From Leptoclinus maculatus (Eukaryota > Chordata > Actinopteri > Perciformes > Stichaeidae), in NCBI GenBank assembly GCA_032191485.1, contig JAVDOI010000016.1:9012259-9076258 (forward strand): a stretch of DNA of 64,000 nucleotides. The letters are read 5' to 3'. Below are positions 41,401 to 54,975 of this stretch, piece after piece. The notes beneath the pieces are model-generated. The model was not told the DNA's origin, ran no database searches, and saw nothing but the letters and a program-made list of their open reading frames with translations. The stretch's first letter is position 1. Every line of letters begins with the position of its first letter. The position numbers were made by a program, and so were the translations under genes.

Positions 41401-41511
41401 GCATGTAGAAGGAATAGTTGCTTATTGTTGTAAATTGATTTGAAATTATTCTGAAAAATAACACAACTGCAATAAATACTGAAATTAAACCACCAACTAG
41501 CATGTGAGGCA

Positions 41512-41960
41512 TTAAAAGCTAGGGTGGGTTATGTATTTTGGAAACGTTTTTATTATTTATCTTTTTTATTTTATATTTTGCTCAAATGTTCTGACAAAAA
41601 AGACGAAACAAATCTGTATCTGTGGCAGCAGCTATTGTAAGACTGTAATACGGTTTCAGTCGGTCCCATTGATTGGACAGTCCGCCTACCTGCCCACCTG
41701 TCTGCACGCACTCTGCGCGTGCACTCATCACGTGTTACCTTACACTTCCACACGCTGCTAGCTTAACAGCTGTGAGTACAAACAATATAAATACATTATA
41801 TTTCTATGGTAGCTACTGGCAATAGCCTTGTTCGTGGTTCTCTTTCGTGATGACGGGCTGTCAGCAACTTTCTCGCTAGCTTTAGCAACTTTTGAAGCTA
41901 GTGCTAACGTAGCTCCTTTCATTAAGAAATAGTTGGCAACACTGGGATAGGTTTAAATTT
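41512..41960 (+). repeat. Teleost dispersed repeat (agctagggtgggtt type)
   Basis: It begins aagctagggtgggtta and includes gcgcgtgcactcatcacgtg and gtgctaacgtagctcc. The same text occurs in many percomorph introns as I recall it. It completes a block of four adjacent repeats from 40.07 to 41.96 kb. Confidence 0.55.
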
Positions 41961-42221
41961 AGCGTACTACAACAAAACAGTTTACACTTAAACTGCCAAC
42001 TATACAAATTAATGAGTCTATTAAGTAGTACTACTGACAGTGATGCTACAAAAGTAGCCTTTTATTAATAAATACTGTATATCAGAATATAAACCCACAA
42101 AAAAGGCACAAATTGCAAGTCTAAAACCAATAAGCACCGGTTAAAAAATACGTATCTAGCAGTTACTCTATTATGATAAATACAAAGTATCAAATTCATA
42201 AACATCCGCTGGAGAGATTGC

Positions 42222-42593
42222 GTCACCGGTCGTCGCAGCCCCCCCTCGCGGAGCCCCCGGTCCTAAACCTTTCTGTTGTGGATCAGCAGCTCCTTCTGGA
42301 GCACAGAGTCAGCCCGCCCCGCTGAGCATCAGCCCGGGCTCCGCCGGTGACGGTAACCAAACACTCTCAGCCTGGACAGCAGCGTCGGATCAGCAGCGGA
42401 TCCTCCGGACGGGTTTGTGTTGGAACAGGAGCACCAACTACAGAAGGAACGACAGATAAAGAAGAGACGGTTTAACTCGCTGCTTGCTGTTTGCAGAAAA
42501 GTTGTAACCCGCAAAGAAAAAAGGCGACCGGATACTCGCACAACACATTTACTGTTGGAGGAAACATTGCTGGTGAAGAACATCTTGCTGGAG
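42222..42593 (+). promoter_or_regulatory. CpG-rich promoter and putative 5' UTR first exon of an unidentified gene
   Basis: In this stretch CpG is frequent (gcgtcaccggtcgtcgc, ctcgcggag, cccgggctccgccggtgacg), while the flanking sequence is CpG-poor and AT-rich. The segment has no ATG on the + strand and ends gctggag before GTGAGTA at 42594, a near-perfect splice donor. The picture fits a non-coding first exon of a + strand gene with a long first intron. The gene itself is not identified. The transcription start is not visible. Confidence 0.5.
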
Positions 42594-43170
42594 GTGAGTA
42601 GATCACGCAGCGTGCAACAGTGATTTAGTGGGACACTTTGTATTTTTTGTGCTGTATTCTTTAACAGGAGGGTTACATAAGGTCATTGGCTTTGTTTTAA
42701 AGTGTTCTTACCCTGTTTTTATACAACTAGCTAAGAATTAGAGTAACTTATTTCATGCTGTTGGCAAATTTATGCAAAATGAAACATAAACAAGCATTGT
42801 TTATGGTTCATTTATGTCAAAATGGAGGTTGGTGATACTAAGTTATGGGGTGGATGGTGCTGCGTCAGAGTGCATGGCTTAGTCTACATGATTAATTGGT
42901 TATTGACATTTGACTTGTCTGAGTGATTAAAGTACTTGAGTGTAATGCGCAGTTGTTACAGTTGAAAGCAGTGACTTTGGTTTTCCCTCCAGTTACTTGC
43001 AGTGAATTCAGCTGTTTTTCCTCATGAACTGGTGTGTGTGTGTGTGTGTGTGTGTGAGTGTGAAGAGAGAGAGAAGGGGTACGAGGGAGAGAAACTAGAG
43101 AATAAGCATTGCTCTGTTATCTCCATCCAGCTGTTTCAGTCAATGGGGTTGCGGCTGCCCCTTGCAACTG

Positions 43171-43215
43171 ACACACACACACACATACACACACACACCC
43201 ACACACACACACATA
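43171..43215. repeat. (AC)n microsatellite, interrupted
   Basis: AC units with T and C interruptions. A TG tract (43032-43056) lies 115 bp upstream. Confidence 0.9.
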
Positions 43216-43791
43216 CAACTGCTCTTGCATATCACTTTTCTTGTTACATTAGTTCTGCCTCTTGATATCTGCAGCTGTTTTTGTTTAAAGACCGAAAGAA
43301 GCAGAGAGGACGAAGGGAATGTGATGAAAAGGAAAAGGTCACACGAAGAGAGAGAGGGGGACCTCAGCACCACTTGTTTTATGCTCTCAATGCCCACTTT
43401 AATATATGGATTAGTTAGTAGTTGAACTGGAAACGCCCAGGGTCTTATTGGACAATAAATAATCCACACAGGAGCAGATAGAAATGCTGAAGCATGCCTG
43501 AGATGCTTTCCATCTTCTTCTCATCTGTGGTGAACACCCCTCGCTGCGGCTGATTGATGGGTTTGACGTCATGTTCTCGCAGCAATACGACTTAAACTGA
43601 ATGCAAACATCAAGACACCCAGCGCAGGGATGGAAAAACGCTGCAAACATCGATTCCTGTTCTGCACGGAGGTTTAACTTAGCGTTTCGGCATCATCAAG
43701 CCACCTCACTGGGAGACCCTATATCATCCTGCGCTGTCACCACAGCACAGGCAGGGAAAGGATGGAGGACGGTGGGACACATACAGAGAGA

Positions 43792-43905
43792 GAGGGGGGG
43801 GGATTTGGTGGTGGTGGTGGGAGGTGATAACCAAGCTGTCAGGCGATCAGGATTGGTGCGGCTAAAGAGGCGGGCAGGGGGGGGGGCAGGTGGTGGTGGT
43901 GGAGG
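43792..43905 (+). other. G-rich segment with G-quadruplex potential
   Basis: Runs of eight or more G occur near 43794-43801 and 43877-43886, separated by tggtggtggtgg-type text. Four or more G-runs on one strand could fold into a G-quadruplex. No function is implied. Confidence 0.5.
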
Positions 43906-46588
43906 GTGTGATGCTGAGGGATCATTTCTATCACATGGCTCCTTCACAGGACAAGAAGCCCTGAGGGGGGCGACATGTTAGGCAGCCGAGCGACAGCATG
44001 ACCAAAGTCATGGTTCAGCATGCTTTTGATAACATGTAGTCCTGAAACACTTTGGATTTTCTGCTCTTTTTTTCTGCTCTCCCTTTTTTTCAAGTTTTAC
44101 ATGATTATGAACTACATTTTCCTCCGCTTACTCCTTCTACTGTCGAATAAACCGACCCCGTCTCCATTCATGTCTATATTGAGTTAACAAATATGTGTTG
44201 AGTCGAGAACTAGAACACAGCCAGAGGCACAACCACAGCTGATGCACATCTGCACAGTACTGACGCTGAAACATTAAAGACACGCCTACTGCCCAAAATG
44301 CAGCGGCAGCTTTTGCAGCTTAATTTGCTCATTAGATAATCTCAGCTGAAAATAGCACGTAATTGTGTGCACGTGGGGGCACATCTGTGCACTCGGCAGA
44401 GCACTCTTACATAACAAGCAAAGGAAAATCCCACATTAACACAGTCTGATCCACACCTGCGAGGCTCAATTATCAAAATGCCTCTCCAGCCATCTGGGAT
44501 TGAAACGATGCAGACTTTATTTAGCTGCAGCGGTGATGACGTGTGAGTGGTGGATGTAATTAAAAGCACGTCAGCAATATTTAATTTGCTGTCATCTATC
44601 ATGATGTAACAGATCCCAAAGGCTTAACACAAACAGAAACTCCTCCTCATAATGCTCCTATTAAACGCCACGGTAGGCACGTTTGAGTGGAAGCACCGTC
44701 GACTCCTCTGAGAGATGTGTGCACTCAAGGGAGCTCAACAGATGTGTTTTCTTGGTTTTCGTCTCGCGTTTCCCCTCCATAACCCATTTCACGTCTCAAG
44801 TTTCATGTCAGACAAAGCAGGTCTGCTTGATGTCATGCTGCAGTTCCGTGCTCTAGATGCAGGTCGTTGGAGTTCTGTTGGTTCTGGGATCCAGTTGATC
44901 TTGTGATTCCCCTCCGCTGTGATGTGTCTGAACTGCGGGAGCGTCATTGAGATCTCCCTCAGAGTTTCTCGCTGTCAGCCCGTCAAAGCAAGACAAGAGT
45001 TAAGAGCACAGCAGGGGAGAGACGAGTTGTCAGTCAGACTCAACACACACACAAACAGACTACTCTTCTATGTGAGACTGTAATTAGTAGGTTTGCAGTG
45101 ACCTTTCTTTTCCTGCTTTTTAAAGGCCCGTTCTGGAAGTGTCGCAACAGCATCATTAATGGCGTCGCTTTTATGTTCACGCGGTTCTATACGATTGATT
45201 ATCTGCATCTGCTGTAATCAATCTGTTTCTAATATACAGCGTTTTGATGCTGTAACTTCTGAAGACACACCAGCAGATGCACAATACGCTGGCGAGCTCC
45301 TAAAGTTGACAGTAAAATGAATTGTTGGTTTTAAAACGAAGCACACATATGTGGAACATTTGTAGATTAGTTCATCGACTTGCATTCCAGAAATTTTACT
45401 GTGGCCAGAAATGTGGTATATGTTTTTTTTTTATGTCTGGCATTGATTATTTCTAATGATGGATAATTTCTTGCATTTAAAATGCTTTCAGAGCTAACAG
45501 CTTTGAATCAGGAGGAAACACAAAACACCAGTCATGCTCATCTTGCTTCTTAGTTTTAGCTCAATGTGAGTTTATTGGACTTGAATGGAGCTTTATTATA
45601 GACAGTATGCCTAAATACATTCATCTCATTGCTTTATGAGTTTATCAAATCGTTTTACTTAGTTTTGAATTACAGCTTCTTATGAAACTGAATGAAAAAT
45701 CATGAAAAATCAGTTTGAAATATGATATTGTTTTTTTTGTAATAATCTTAATCTTTGTTGGTTCCTTGATGGTTCACTAAACAAGCTACATTTTGTCTCT
45801 TCCTGAGTATTGAATAGTTAGCTGCTCTGACAATTAAATTATAGATTTTAGAGCTTTTTAAGAGGCCTGACTGCTGCTGCAGCAAATCCATAATATCATT
45901 TCATTCCTCATTAAATATTTAAGGACATCTGAGGAGTTTTCTGAACTCTTGAGTTATTGATAAATCCAATCCCAGAAAGATTAGTGAATTCTTACCGTAT
46001 GCTAAAGGAAATGTTGATGTCAGTGCAAACTCCCAAACAGTTTCCTGTAGAGCTGCCTCTTCTGCAAATCATTTCTATTGAATGAATCAGTTTTTTATTA
46101 TTTATACACCGCCTTAAAACTGATACAATGAGGACTTTTTGTATTATGCCCGACATCAAATCTCTCAAAATAAATGAATGAAGTGTTTACACTCTGACAT
46201 TTTAATTCTCGGTTATTCAGGCATCATGCAGACTCATCTAATTACTAATCGAATGATTGCTGTAGAGGCCGTCACTGGTGTGCTGATGAAGAGGAGCAGG
46301 TCTGTGCAGTGCAATCAAATACATCTGAGCCATGGATAAGAAAACAGAAAGAAAGTAAGGAAATGCGTACAGAAGAGGCTTTTCTCCCGACAGTTGACTG
46401 CAACACTTCAACTCAACAATGTTTGTCAAGTCATGAATATGTCCAGATCTTCTCCATCAAGGACGTCAAAAGAGGAAAACAAAAAGTACTTTGCCCAATA
46501 CTTTGGTTTATGACCAAACACCTGCCAAACTAATGGCATTCCCATCAGGTGCTAGTTAGTAAATAAAGTAAATGATGATGAACATTAA

Positions 46589-47454
46589 AGGGCTGCCCCT
46601 TATTCGTCAAGTAGTCGACTTGATCTGTCATTTTGTTCTTCGTAGACTATGATTTCTTTCGTCCATTAGTTGTTTTTATGGCTTTTTTTTTAAGTAAAAA
46701 ACCCTCTGAACCCCAAAACAATCGCCAAAACTACACCGTTTGTCATAGCCTGAAGCTGTAAAAATGTCATTATCGTCATATTTATATGTTTCCAACAGTC
46801 CTTGAACACATCATGTGTGACAAAAGCAATCTAAACCGAGATTAAAATTGTGATATTTCATCAAAATCATTTTATTTCACACGTTTTATTTAAAATCTCT
46901 CCACAAATGGCTGAAACCAACGGTCACGGGACAAAAGTTCCATTCTTCGACTTTGACTGAACTGCTGAGCACAGTGCATTGAGGAGAGGACAGGAGAGGG
47001 TATAAACATGTGAATAGCTCAATATGTATAGTACGTGGAGACTTGTAGACACTTACCAAAATGTATGATATATAGATTCCATTGTTTGCCAATTTTTGTA
47101 AGATACATTATCACAGAAATTCTTTTTTTATGATTTATGTCATTGTAACATTTTTTAGTTCTCTCTAATTGCCATGGTTGTGCTGTTTCCAGATATGAGG
47201 TGTTAGACTTATTCCAGTGAAAATCAAGGCCACAGAGTAAGAAATGTGACGGGAGCAAAAAAACGCCCCGAAACTGCTGCTTGGTTCAGAGGGTTAAGAG
47301 CAACTTTCCGATAAAACACAAGATTTAAAGTGGTGCTTTTGTGTGTTTTTCTTTTTTTTTGTGCGGGAAATTCAACAGATGAGTTGATGAAATCAACTAA
47401 TCAATTAGTTGACAAAATCGTATGTGTTAGTTGACTTTGGGAGGGGGCAGCCCT
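46589..47454. mobile_element. hAT-like non-autonomous element with agggctgcccc termini
   Basis: The left end agggctgccccttattcgtc and the reverse complement of the right end (agggctgccccctcccaaag) form inverted repeats. Subterminal gtagtcgactt and ttagttgact motifs face each other. The type matches a class of hAT-related fish elements I recognise. About 866 bp; no transposase frame; a target duplication is not clear. Confidence 0.65.
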
Positions 47455-48541
47455 AAACGTTCTGCTTACTAAACATCAGCATGTTCAGATAACTAGTCAA
47501 GAGGAATATGGAGCTACAGGAGCTCCATACACACATCTGCTCTGCCCGGTCATCAGCCCCAAGGTGTGGCTGCACAGACTCTGGTGGACCACTCCTGTCA
47601 TCGTTACGTTGTCCTCAGTCTCAGCCTGTCATTACCCCCTTTTGACTTTTACCGACTTTAAAACACCCAAAAGCAGCCGCCATTAAAAGCTCCGTGAACT
47701 TGCTCGCTGCCTGTGTGTGTTATCATGCTCAAACATGAAAAGAGACTCAAAATGTGTTTTTCTTGCGTAAGTAGATTGCATGTCAATTAAATTGCTGTTG
47801 TAATCTGATAGCTGAGATGGCTGGGAGGAGATGAGCTCTAAAGGCCTTTGCAGTCTGTAAGAAGAGTCGGGATCAATGCAGAGTGGAGTAAGTCTGTGTT
47901 TAATGGACATTAGTGGGCAGAGCTCTGGCACAGATCTCATTAGAGCCAGGAGTGCTGAAGTCTGCCAACTGTTCCAAACATCCATTAGTAGGCCAATCAA
48001 AGTGTGTTTTCGCAACACTCGTGTCTTCGTTCACTTTGCCCTCAAAGATACAGTAGAGAAACTTCTATTACACTCTGAAATCAAGACATTCTCACAATTA
48101 TGCGTGAAATAACGCAATTTGTGCTCCAAACCATGACGCTCTACGTAAAGCGCTAGCGTCAATTTTGGACTTGTCAGCGATGGCGTGTCAGTTTCCAAAT
48201 AAACTTCCGTCTTCGCAGGAATTTAGCTTTAGGCAACAAAAAACACTTCGTTAGGTTTAGGAAAAGAGCGTGGTTGACATTAACTTGACTAGCAAGTGAC
48301 AAAGAAAATCGCAGTTTTAAGTTCTCATTATGTTAAAATGCTAAATCCTGTCTGAGTGCAAAGTATGAGTACCATCCCTGCACATGGAGACAGTTTTCAT
48401 CCATTCGAGCGCTGCCCTGCCTTCCTCCCTCTCTCCTCCTGAGGAGACGGTAAAGTGGCCTCATATGTCACAAAGCGTCACTTCACTGCTGTCAAGAAGT
48501 TGATGTATGGGGATCGAAATGGCCAGTGCTGAAACAGCAGA

Positions 48542-48542
<1 letters not shown>

Positions 48543-48598
<56 letters not shown>
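48543..48598. repeat. (CA)n microsatellite
   Basis: A pure tract of 28 units. Confidence 0.97.
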
Positions 48599-48600
<2 letters not shown>

Positions 48601-49991
48601 TACACAGATACACGCAAACACAAGATTGATGCATGACACTAGTATTAGGTCCAGAATGGAGGCACTTTGCCCGGTAGCAGATGAACGGTTTTAGGAAGCC
48701 GGGAGACGACTTGCAGCTGCAACAATCAGATGTTTTTTATTGGGAGCAATCCATTCAGGGGTCAGGAGACGTGTTTCTTCTTCTAGCTTGAAATCAGAGA
48801 AGAAATCTGTCTCTTTACGTGACTAACAACACCCCTCTTCCCTACAAGTGAGAGAGCAATTGATTAAACTGTTTGTTGATTTGCTTCTATTGGAAACCTG
48901 ATTTGTGCCAGCAAGGGAAGCAAAACATGAATTATTGATCCGGTTTAAAAGCTCATCGGCCCCCTCATGCTGGTGTGGCTTAGCTGCAATTTCCTCAGGA
49001 TTTTTAGAGGGGCCTCTCAGATATGAGTCTGTCTTTCCAAACACCCCATTTGTCGAAAACAACTACCTCAGCAGATTTTAATCAGTGAGTTCTTCAGCAT
49101 TGGGGCACCTCTGAGCCAATGACGTAAGCAAAGATCTGTTGACACCCAGTTGTTTGGAGATTTGTTGATTTATAGATGAGGTTTCCTCCACCCTCTTGGC
49201 GGAGTGAAGCCATCTCAGAGGATGCGTCTGCCAGATGACCTCGGCAGAATGCGTACCACACGGCGGACAACTCCCCCCCCCCCCCCTCCTGCGTCAGCTG
49301 ACTAGCTTGGGTAAACTGTGGTCAGCTTGTCTCGTGGAAGCTTAGAGGGGAGGGATGAGGGGGAGGCTGGGAAGTTTTAACCATGAGAGAGAGTTTACAT
49401 CATGACCCCAGTGTATCTCTGCATACTGTATCGGTTAAACTACGTAATTGATCCCTCCTATTTAATTGCTGACAGATGTCTCCTCCCTCATCTCTTCCTT
49501 TCTCATACACGCATGTTGAACCCTGATGTTCCCAGAACTCTTCCGGGAACCTCTGGGATCCCAGCCGTGGTAACGTAACTCCCACCACCCTCTCGTCCGA
49601 GCCAGCCCTCGTCACTCAGCGGTCCCGTCACACGTGGATCGCCAGGACTCGGCTGGCCTGGAAGCCGTCCTGCGCTTGTGAAACATTTGGCAGATTTTAA
49701 ACATAGTTGCGGTTTTATGAAGTTTTGCTGTCACTGGTTCCCTGCTCAGTTTCAGGGGGACTTGGGCTCACACTGACGGAGCTAAATCGTGGAGGTGTTG
49801 TCTGGCTTTGTGTCGCGGTGTCTTTGTCTGCTCTGCATTATCCTGCAGACAATTGGTTATGGAGGATTGTGTCCATCTGCTGAGTGAGATTTCTTGGAAA
49901 CCAGAGACACAGTGCGGATAAAAAGATGAAGGACGGGGTTCGTCTTGTGGCTGATCAGCAGAAAAGTGAAACCAAGTCCTCAGCATGAGAT

Positions 49992-49995
<4 letters not shown>

Positions 49996-50025
<30 letters not shown>
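49996..50025. repeat. (TG)n microsatellite
   Basis: About 15 units, followed by a short CG/GT alternation. Confidence 0.9.
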
Positions 50026-50029
<4 letters not shown>

Positions 50030-51870
50030 TGTACACGCCCAGCTGAATTTAAAATGTACTAAACAATGAGTCCAGTGTGATTCTTTTCACATGCACGCGT
50101 CCTCAAGCCTCCCTCGGCTTCCCTCTGCGATTTGACATTCAAAAGATGTATTGTCCATATAAGCCTTTGATATTCATATTATTATCATTAACAGGCTGGA
50201 TCAGCGTGAAGCTCGCTGTGTTTGGGGTCTTGCTGCCCCCCCCTCCCCGCCTCTTGGCCCAGACTGAGGGAAGACATAAGTAGGTCAAAGTTTAGTGGAG
50301 CGTCCTGTCTGAGCAGGAGGATCGGAGAGGTGGAGGGGGGGCTAATAAACAATTTCATAAAGCCAGTGTAGCTTACTTCTATAGAGAGCTTGACCGTCTG
50401 CCTTCTAGGAAAACGTTGCAGGTCATCTGGACCAATAACCATTTATGAATGTTGTATTTCAAATACTGACTGATTGTAAAGCAGACTCATTAAGACCCAA
50501 TTTATATTCAGTTTTTATTGTGCAACAAAGCTCTCAGTTTAAACCTAGTTTTAGTAAACTCTGATCAGAACTGATCTTAGATTAAATGAATCCTTGTTGG
50601 TGCAACACAGCCTCAGAGTATTCAGCCATGCTAGCGGCTCTGTGAGGCCGTACTTACGATGGTTTGAGCTAAACGCTAACGTCAACGTGCTTATCACTCA
50701 ACACAAAGTACAGAAGAGGTCATTTTGAACTAGAACTACTCCCCATGCTATGTAATGTCTTATGTTTCCTCGTGAGATGATTCAATCGATAGTTGTGTGC
50801 TGTAATACCCGATACGAGGTCCGGTGTTATGAGCTCACTCTGCTGGCCTTGCTGACCCTTTTGAGCCGAACGTACCTCCACGGATTAGGATGTCTGGGTT
50901 ACTGGTGGGGGACTGGCTGGGTGAGAGGTCAGACCGTCGGCTGAGACTTGAGAGCTGGAAGGGTTGAGGGTCATGTGGTGGGAGCTACGCCTTTGTTTTA
51001 TGGGTATTGTATCATTAAACTTAAAGACATGTTACCGTAGCTCCACTTTGACAACAGCAATGTCTGGCATCTGATAATAGAAAAGATCTGGAATATTTAT
51101 AGCTGATGTCAGTTGAGTTTGTTTAACATGAATATGTCCCAATCCTTTCTGTTCCTTCCTCACTCAGATGTTACCGTTGATGGTAAAATAAAGTGTCAGC
51201 ACACCAGGATTTGCTGCTGTGCAGAATTTAAATCTTAGCTCTTGTCTGCTGTCAAAGATCAAACAGAAATATTGAGGTGGAGACGGAGCGGTTTTGGAGA
51301 GGTAGCGGCGGCGGATACAGAGATGAACGGATGAAATGAGGCCAGTGTCATCCTGTCTCGTTTACTATGCAGGGTTGGGAGGGGATTAGCCTCGCTTACA
51401 TAACTCCCCGATCTCCCCCCTTAACTAGCCCATCTCCCCCTTTTCCTCATCCCACACACTCTCTTCTGGGATCACAAGATTGGTTTTGGCCTTTTTGTTA
51501 TTCCCGTATTTTGGATATCTTTCTTTGTTTCATACTCTTCGGGAAAGAAATCCTCAGAGACGAAAGTCAGAAGGAGACTGACAATGGGGGTTTGGAGAGA
51601 TGATAAAGGAAGGGACGGAAATTAGGAAGGGACAAGGGCATGCAGGGAAGCCACGTGGAGTTGGTCGAGAAGATATTGAGCAAAGTGAATGTGATAAATA
51701 GTCTGCAGATAAAGCAAAAGGAAAAGAAGAAAACAGGAGGAAAGAAAAGGGGGGGGGGAGATTGTTGGGGGTGAATGAGTCTATATATAGTTTATCCCTG
51801 CTGTTAGATCGCCTGGCCCGGCGCAGCAAAGCTCAGCATCCATGTCAGTCCTCGTGTCAGTCTCCATTAA

Positions 51871-51874
<4 letters not shown>

Positions 51875-51935
<61 letters not shown>
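51875..51935. repeat. (AC)n microsatellite, left arm of an inverted pair
   Basis: A pure AC tract of about 30 units. A TG tract three times as long starts 104 bp downstream. Confidence 0.97.
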
Positions 51936-51939
<4 letters not shown>

Positions 51940-52031
51940 GTAGCCTATACCCTGAGGCTGTTGTGAAAACGTGTGTACACGCTGACCTTTGCCACTGAGT
52001 AAAAGAAAATTACACACTGACGGATCTGACG

Positions 52032-52217
<186 letters not shown>

Positions 52218-52920
52218 CTAGAGGTAACAGTCAAACAGTGTCTGACATAAATATGCTCTGAAACGTGGGGGAACTTGCATGACAAGATTGTCTTTCGGAG
52301 AGCGGTGGGTTCAGTTTAAAACATCCACAAAAAAGCGTACACACCAAACAAACAAACCCTGATTTTGCTTCTTAATCTTGGGAATAAATTAACCGTGCAC
52401 CATCCTCCGTGTCCTTCAAGTTCTTTATATAGCTACAATTAAATTGACTTTATTTTTTAATCAGCTCGCTATGGGAAACGTTGCATGGCAAGTTGTTGAC
52501 TGTGAGCTGAAGGCTGCGAGGACTGGCCAGCTACTGTATAAGTTCCTGTATGATTCATGGAACAGTCTCGGGGTTACACAGGACCTCGTTTGTTTCTGCT
52601 GTTTCTGCCCCCGGCTCCCCCTGCTCCAATAACACTCACACTGTGGCTGTGGCCGAGGACACACATATACAGACACACATTCATGAGCACTCATAGACGC
52701 ACAAATTCACAATATATGCACGTGTGCAGGCGCCTGGACACTTGCAGACAGACAGACAATAATGTGAGTTATCACTCTCATCATGTAGTGTCGCACGTAT
52801 TGTTAGAGGCAGAACTTTGAGGCTTGAGATAAATATTCTTTTTACTTGTTGTCCTCAAATGTAATCTTGTGCTCTTTTGCTTCACTCTGTTGTTGGTTAC
52901 TGGTCTTAGTCTTAGATAGA

Positions 52921-53560
52921 AAGTTACTACAATACTCAAGTACTATACAATTTTGAGGTATTAAATTTCCATTTTATGCCACTTTATACTTTGACATCAC
53001 TACATTTATGAAGAACATTTATCTGGCACAAATAGGTACAAATTCATTTTCAGATTTTACATGAATAAAACATATGATAAGCTCATCAAAGAACTACATT
53101 GGCTTGTTTTTGGCTTGTGACCCATTACAGAAAAAAATACACTGTGTCTGCTTAAAGTATTTTGTCACATTTCACTCCTGTCTATGAGTTCCATTCTCAA
53201 CGTCTGATGGTTTCATTTAAATAACCATTTGAGGCCCAATTAGGTGCAGTTATCCAAAGTTTCTCAGAACAGCACAGATTGCAAAAGAAGAAAAGTAAAA
53301 AAAAAAGAAGAAAATTAGCAGAACTTCAGTGCTGCTCAAACACTAATAATAATGACACAATTTTATAATATAACAGTATGCCTCTAAACAGGTTCATTCT
53401 GCATAGTAAATACTTTTAGTTTTCATATTTTAGGTACATTTTGCTGATAATACTTTATGTATTTTTACCTACAGTAAGTAGGATTTTGAATGCAGTATTT
53501 TTACATTGTTATATTGCTACTTTTACCAATACAGTATTTCTTCCACCATTGGTCTATGAA
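52921..53560 (-). repeat. Dispersed repeat, inverted relative of 27322-27600
   Basis: On the + strand it reads gttactacaatactcaagta, ttccattttatgccactttatact and ends atttcttccaccattgg. These are the reverse complements of typical phrases of the family, so this copy is inverted with respect to 27322-27600. It is more complete than that copy. Confidence 0.6.
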
Positions 53561-54894
53561 CTACATATGCACCCTCAGAGCGGTTTCCATTTGTTCACAA
53601 GCCACCCTGACATAGTTACATGGTGAAACGTGATGGAGACAAAAGTCTGTCACTTTTCTGCAGCTGGCGTGACAATAAGCGTGACAGCATGAATTCTCTG
53701 CATTTAAGGTCAATGCACAGTTAAAGTGCAGCCAGGTGCTGACAGATGCTTCAGTGTGTTTCCATGGAATATGTGCAGATCTCACGTCCATAGCAGACAA
53801 CCCTGTCTCATAGTGACTTCTCCACGCACACTATGTTCCTACGCTAGGAATCTGTGCATAGAAACTGACATATATATGGAAGAAAAGCTGAAGACAGCGA
53901 GACATAGAATAATATGTGAGGATGATTCACATCCTGCAGACAGACAAATTGTTACAACAACAGCGGCAGGCTGATAAAGCTGGAGACAGTCAAAAGACAA
54001 ATCTTTTGGCTCTGGCTGTGGGTGAACCGCTGAAAAGGCAATTGAAAACCTTCCTGAACTTTTATTTTATTCTCTCTTTATTTCCTCTTAGCAGTCGGGC
54101 TTTGCTTCTCCCGTCCACGTCTCACCGTTTCCACACAGAAGACCGTCATTAGTCACCAGCTGTCTGTGAAAATGCAACATCATCCCCTTTTGTTAGTAAG
54201 ACTTTCAATGCAGAGGTTCATTGTGTGCTGCTGTGGCCGAGCTTCAGCAGCTGCTCTTAAGATCGGTTACAGAGATAAATTCGACCCCCCCCCCCCGATC
54301 CCATGTCATCTCATCTAATCTGGCCACCGAGGAGGACGACTTGAGATGTGAAATCTTAGAGGAACATTACGGGGCAGAGGAGAGTTAGAGGAGGAGTGTA
54401 TCGATTAGCTGTTTCACTTCACTGACTACTGTACATGATGAGGTTATTCTCGTCTGGAAAGAAACATTTACTTGTGCTGCACTTGAATAAATACCATTTT
54501 AGAGAAACACATGATGGGTTTATGAAAAACTAAAATGTTTAAAGATTGTGACCCTTTAGTGTCTCATTTTTTCTTCTCACATTTCTGATGGCTAAGAATG
54601 ATTTTCCCCTTGAAGCTTCTCCATTCGTGACCTTTAAATAACTGTATGAGGCCCAAAGACGTCAAATGATCCAATATTTCCACAGTAAAAGCAAAAATGA
54701 GAGAAAAGTAAAACAAATGGAGTTCCGCTTGTGTAGCAAAACTTTGTCATTATATTCTTTCCAACCCTCGTTAATCATCTCACCACCTCTCCGATATAAA
54801 CAAACTAGCTGCAACAGAAACATGCTTACACGTTGATGCATCATAACGATCTTATAAGCTAATATGTAATGATGTGTCCATGCTCTGCAGTACT

Positions 54895-54975
54895 TTTATT
54901 GGTAATACTTCTGTACTCTGACATTGTTCTTTAACTTAAGTAAAGGATATCGTACTTCTTCCACCACTGGTCTCA
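54895..54975 (-). repeat. Fragment of the same dispersed repeat family
   Basis: cttaagtaaaggatatcgta and cttcttccaccactggtc are the end of the same element as at 52921-53560, in the same orientation, heavily shortened. Confidence 0.55.

Larger units (their letters stand above)
42594..46588. other. Gene-free stretch, possible intron
   Basis: No coding exon is seen. It has TG/CA tracts in opposite sense at 43032-43056 and 43171-43215 and a G-rich segment at 43792-43905. The rest is AT-rich. Confidence 0.5.
47455..51874. other. Gene-free stretch
   Basis: No exon is recognised. It contains a CA tract at 48543-48598, a poly-C run near 49271-49286, a TG tract at 49996-50025 and a moderately GC-rich patch at 49490-49680 with no coherent frame. 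Confidence 0.5.

Noticed and set aside
49400..49680. GC-rich patch with a 71-codon - strand frame, considered as an exon
   Set aside because: No splice signals fit the frame, and the sequence does not resemble any family I know.
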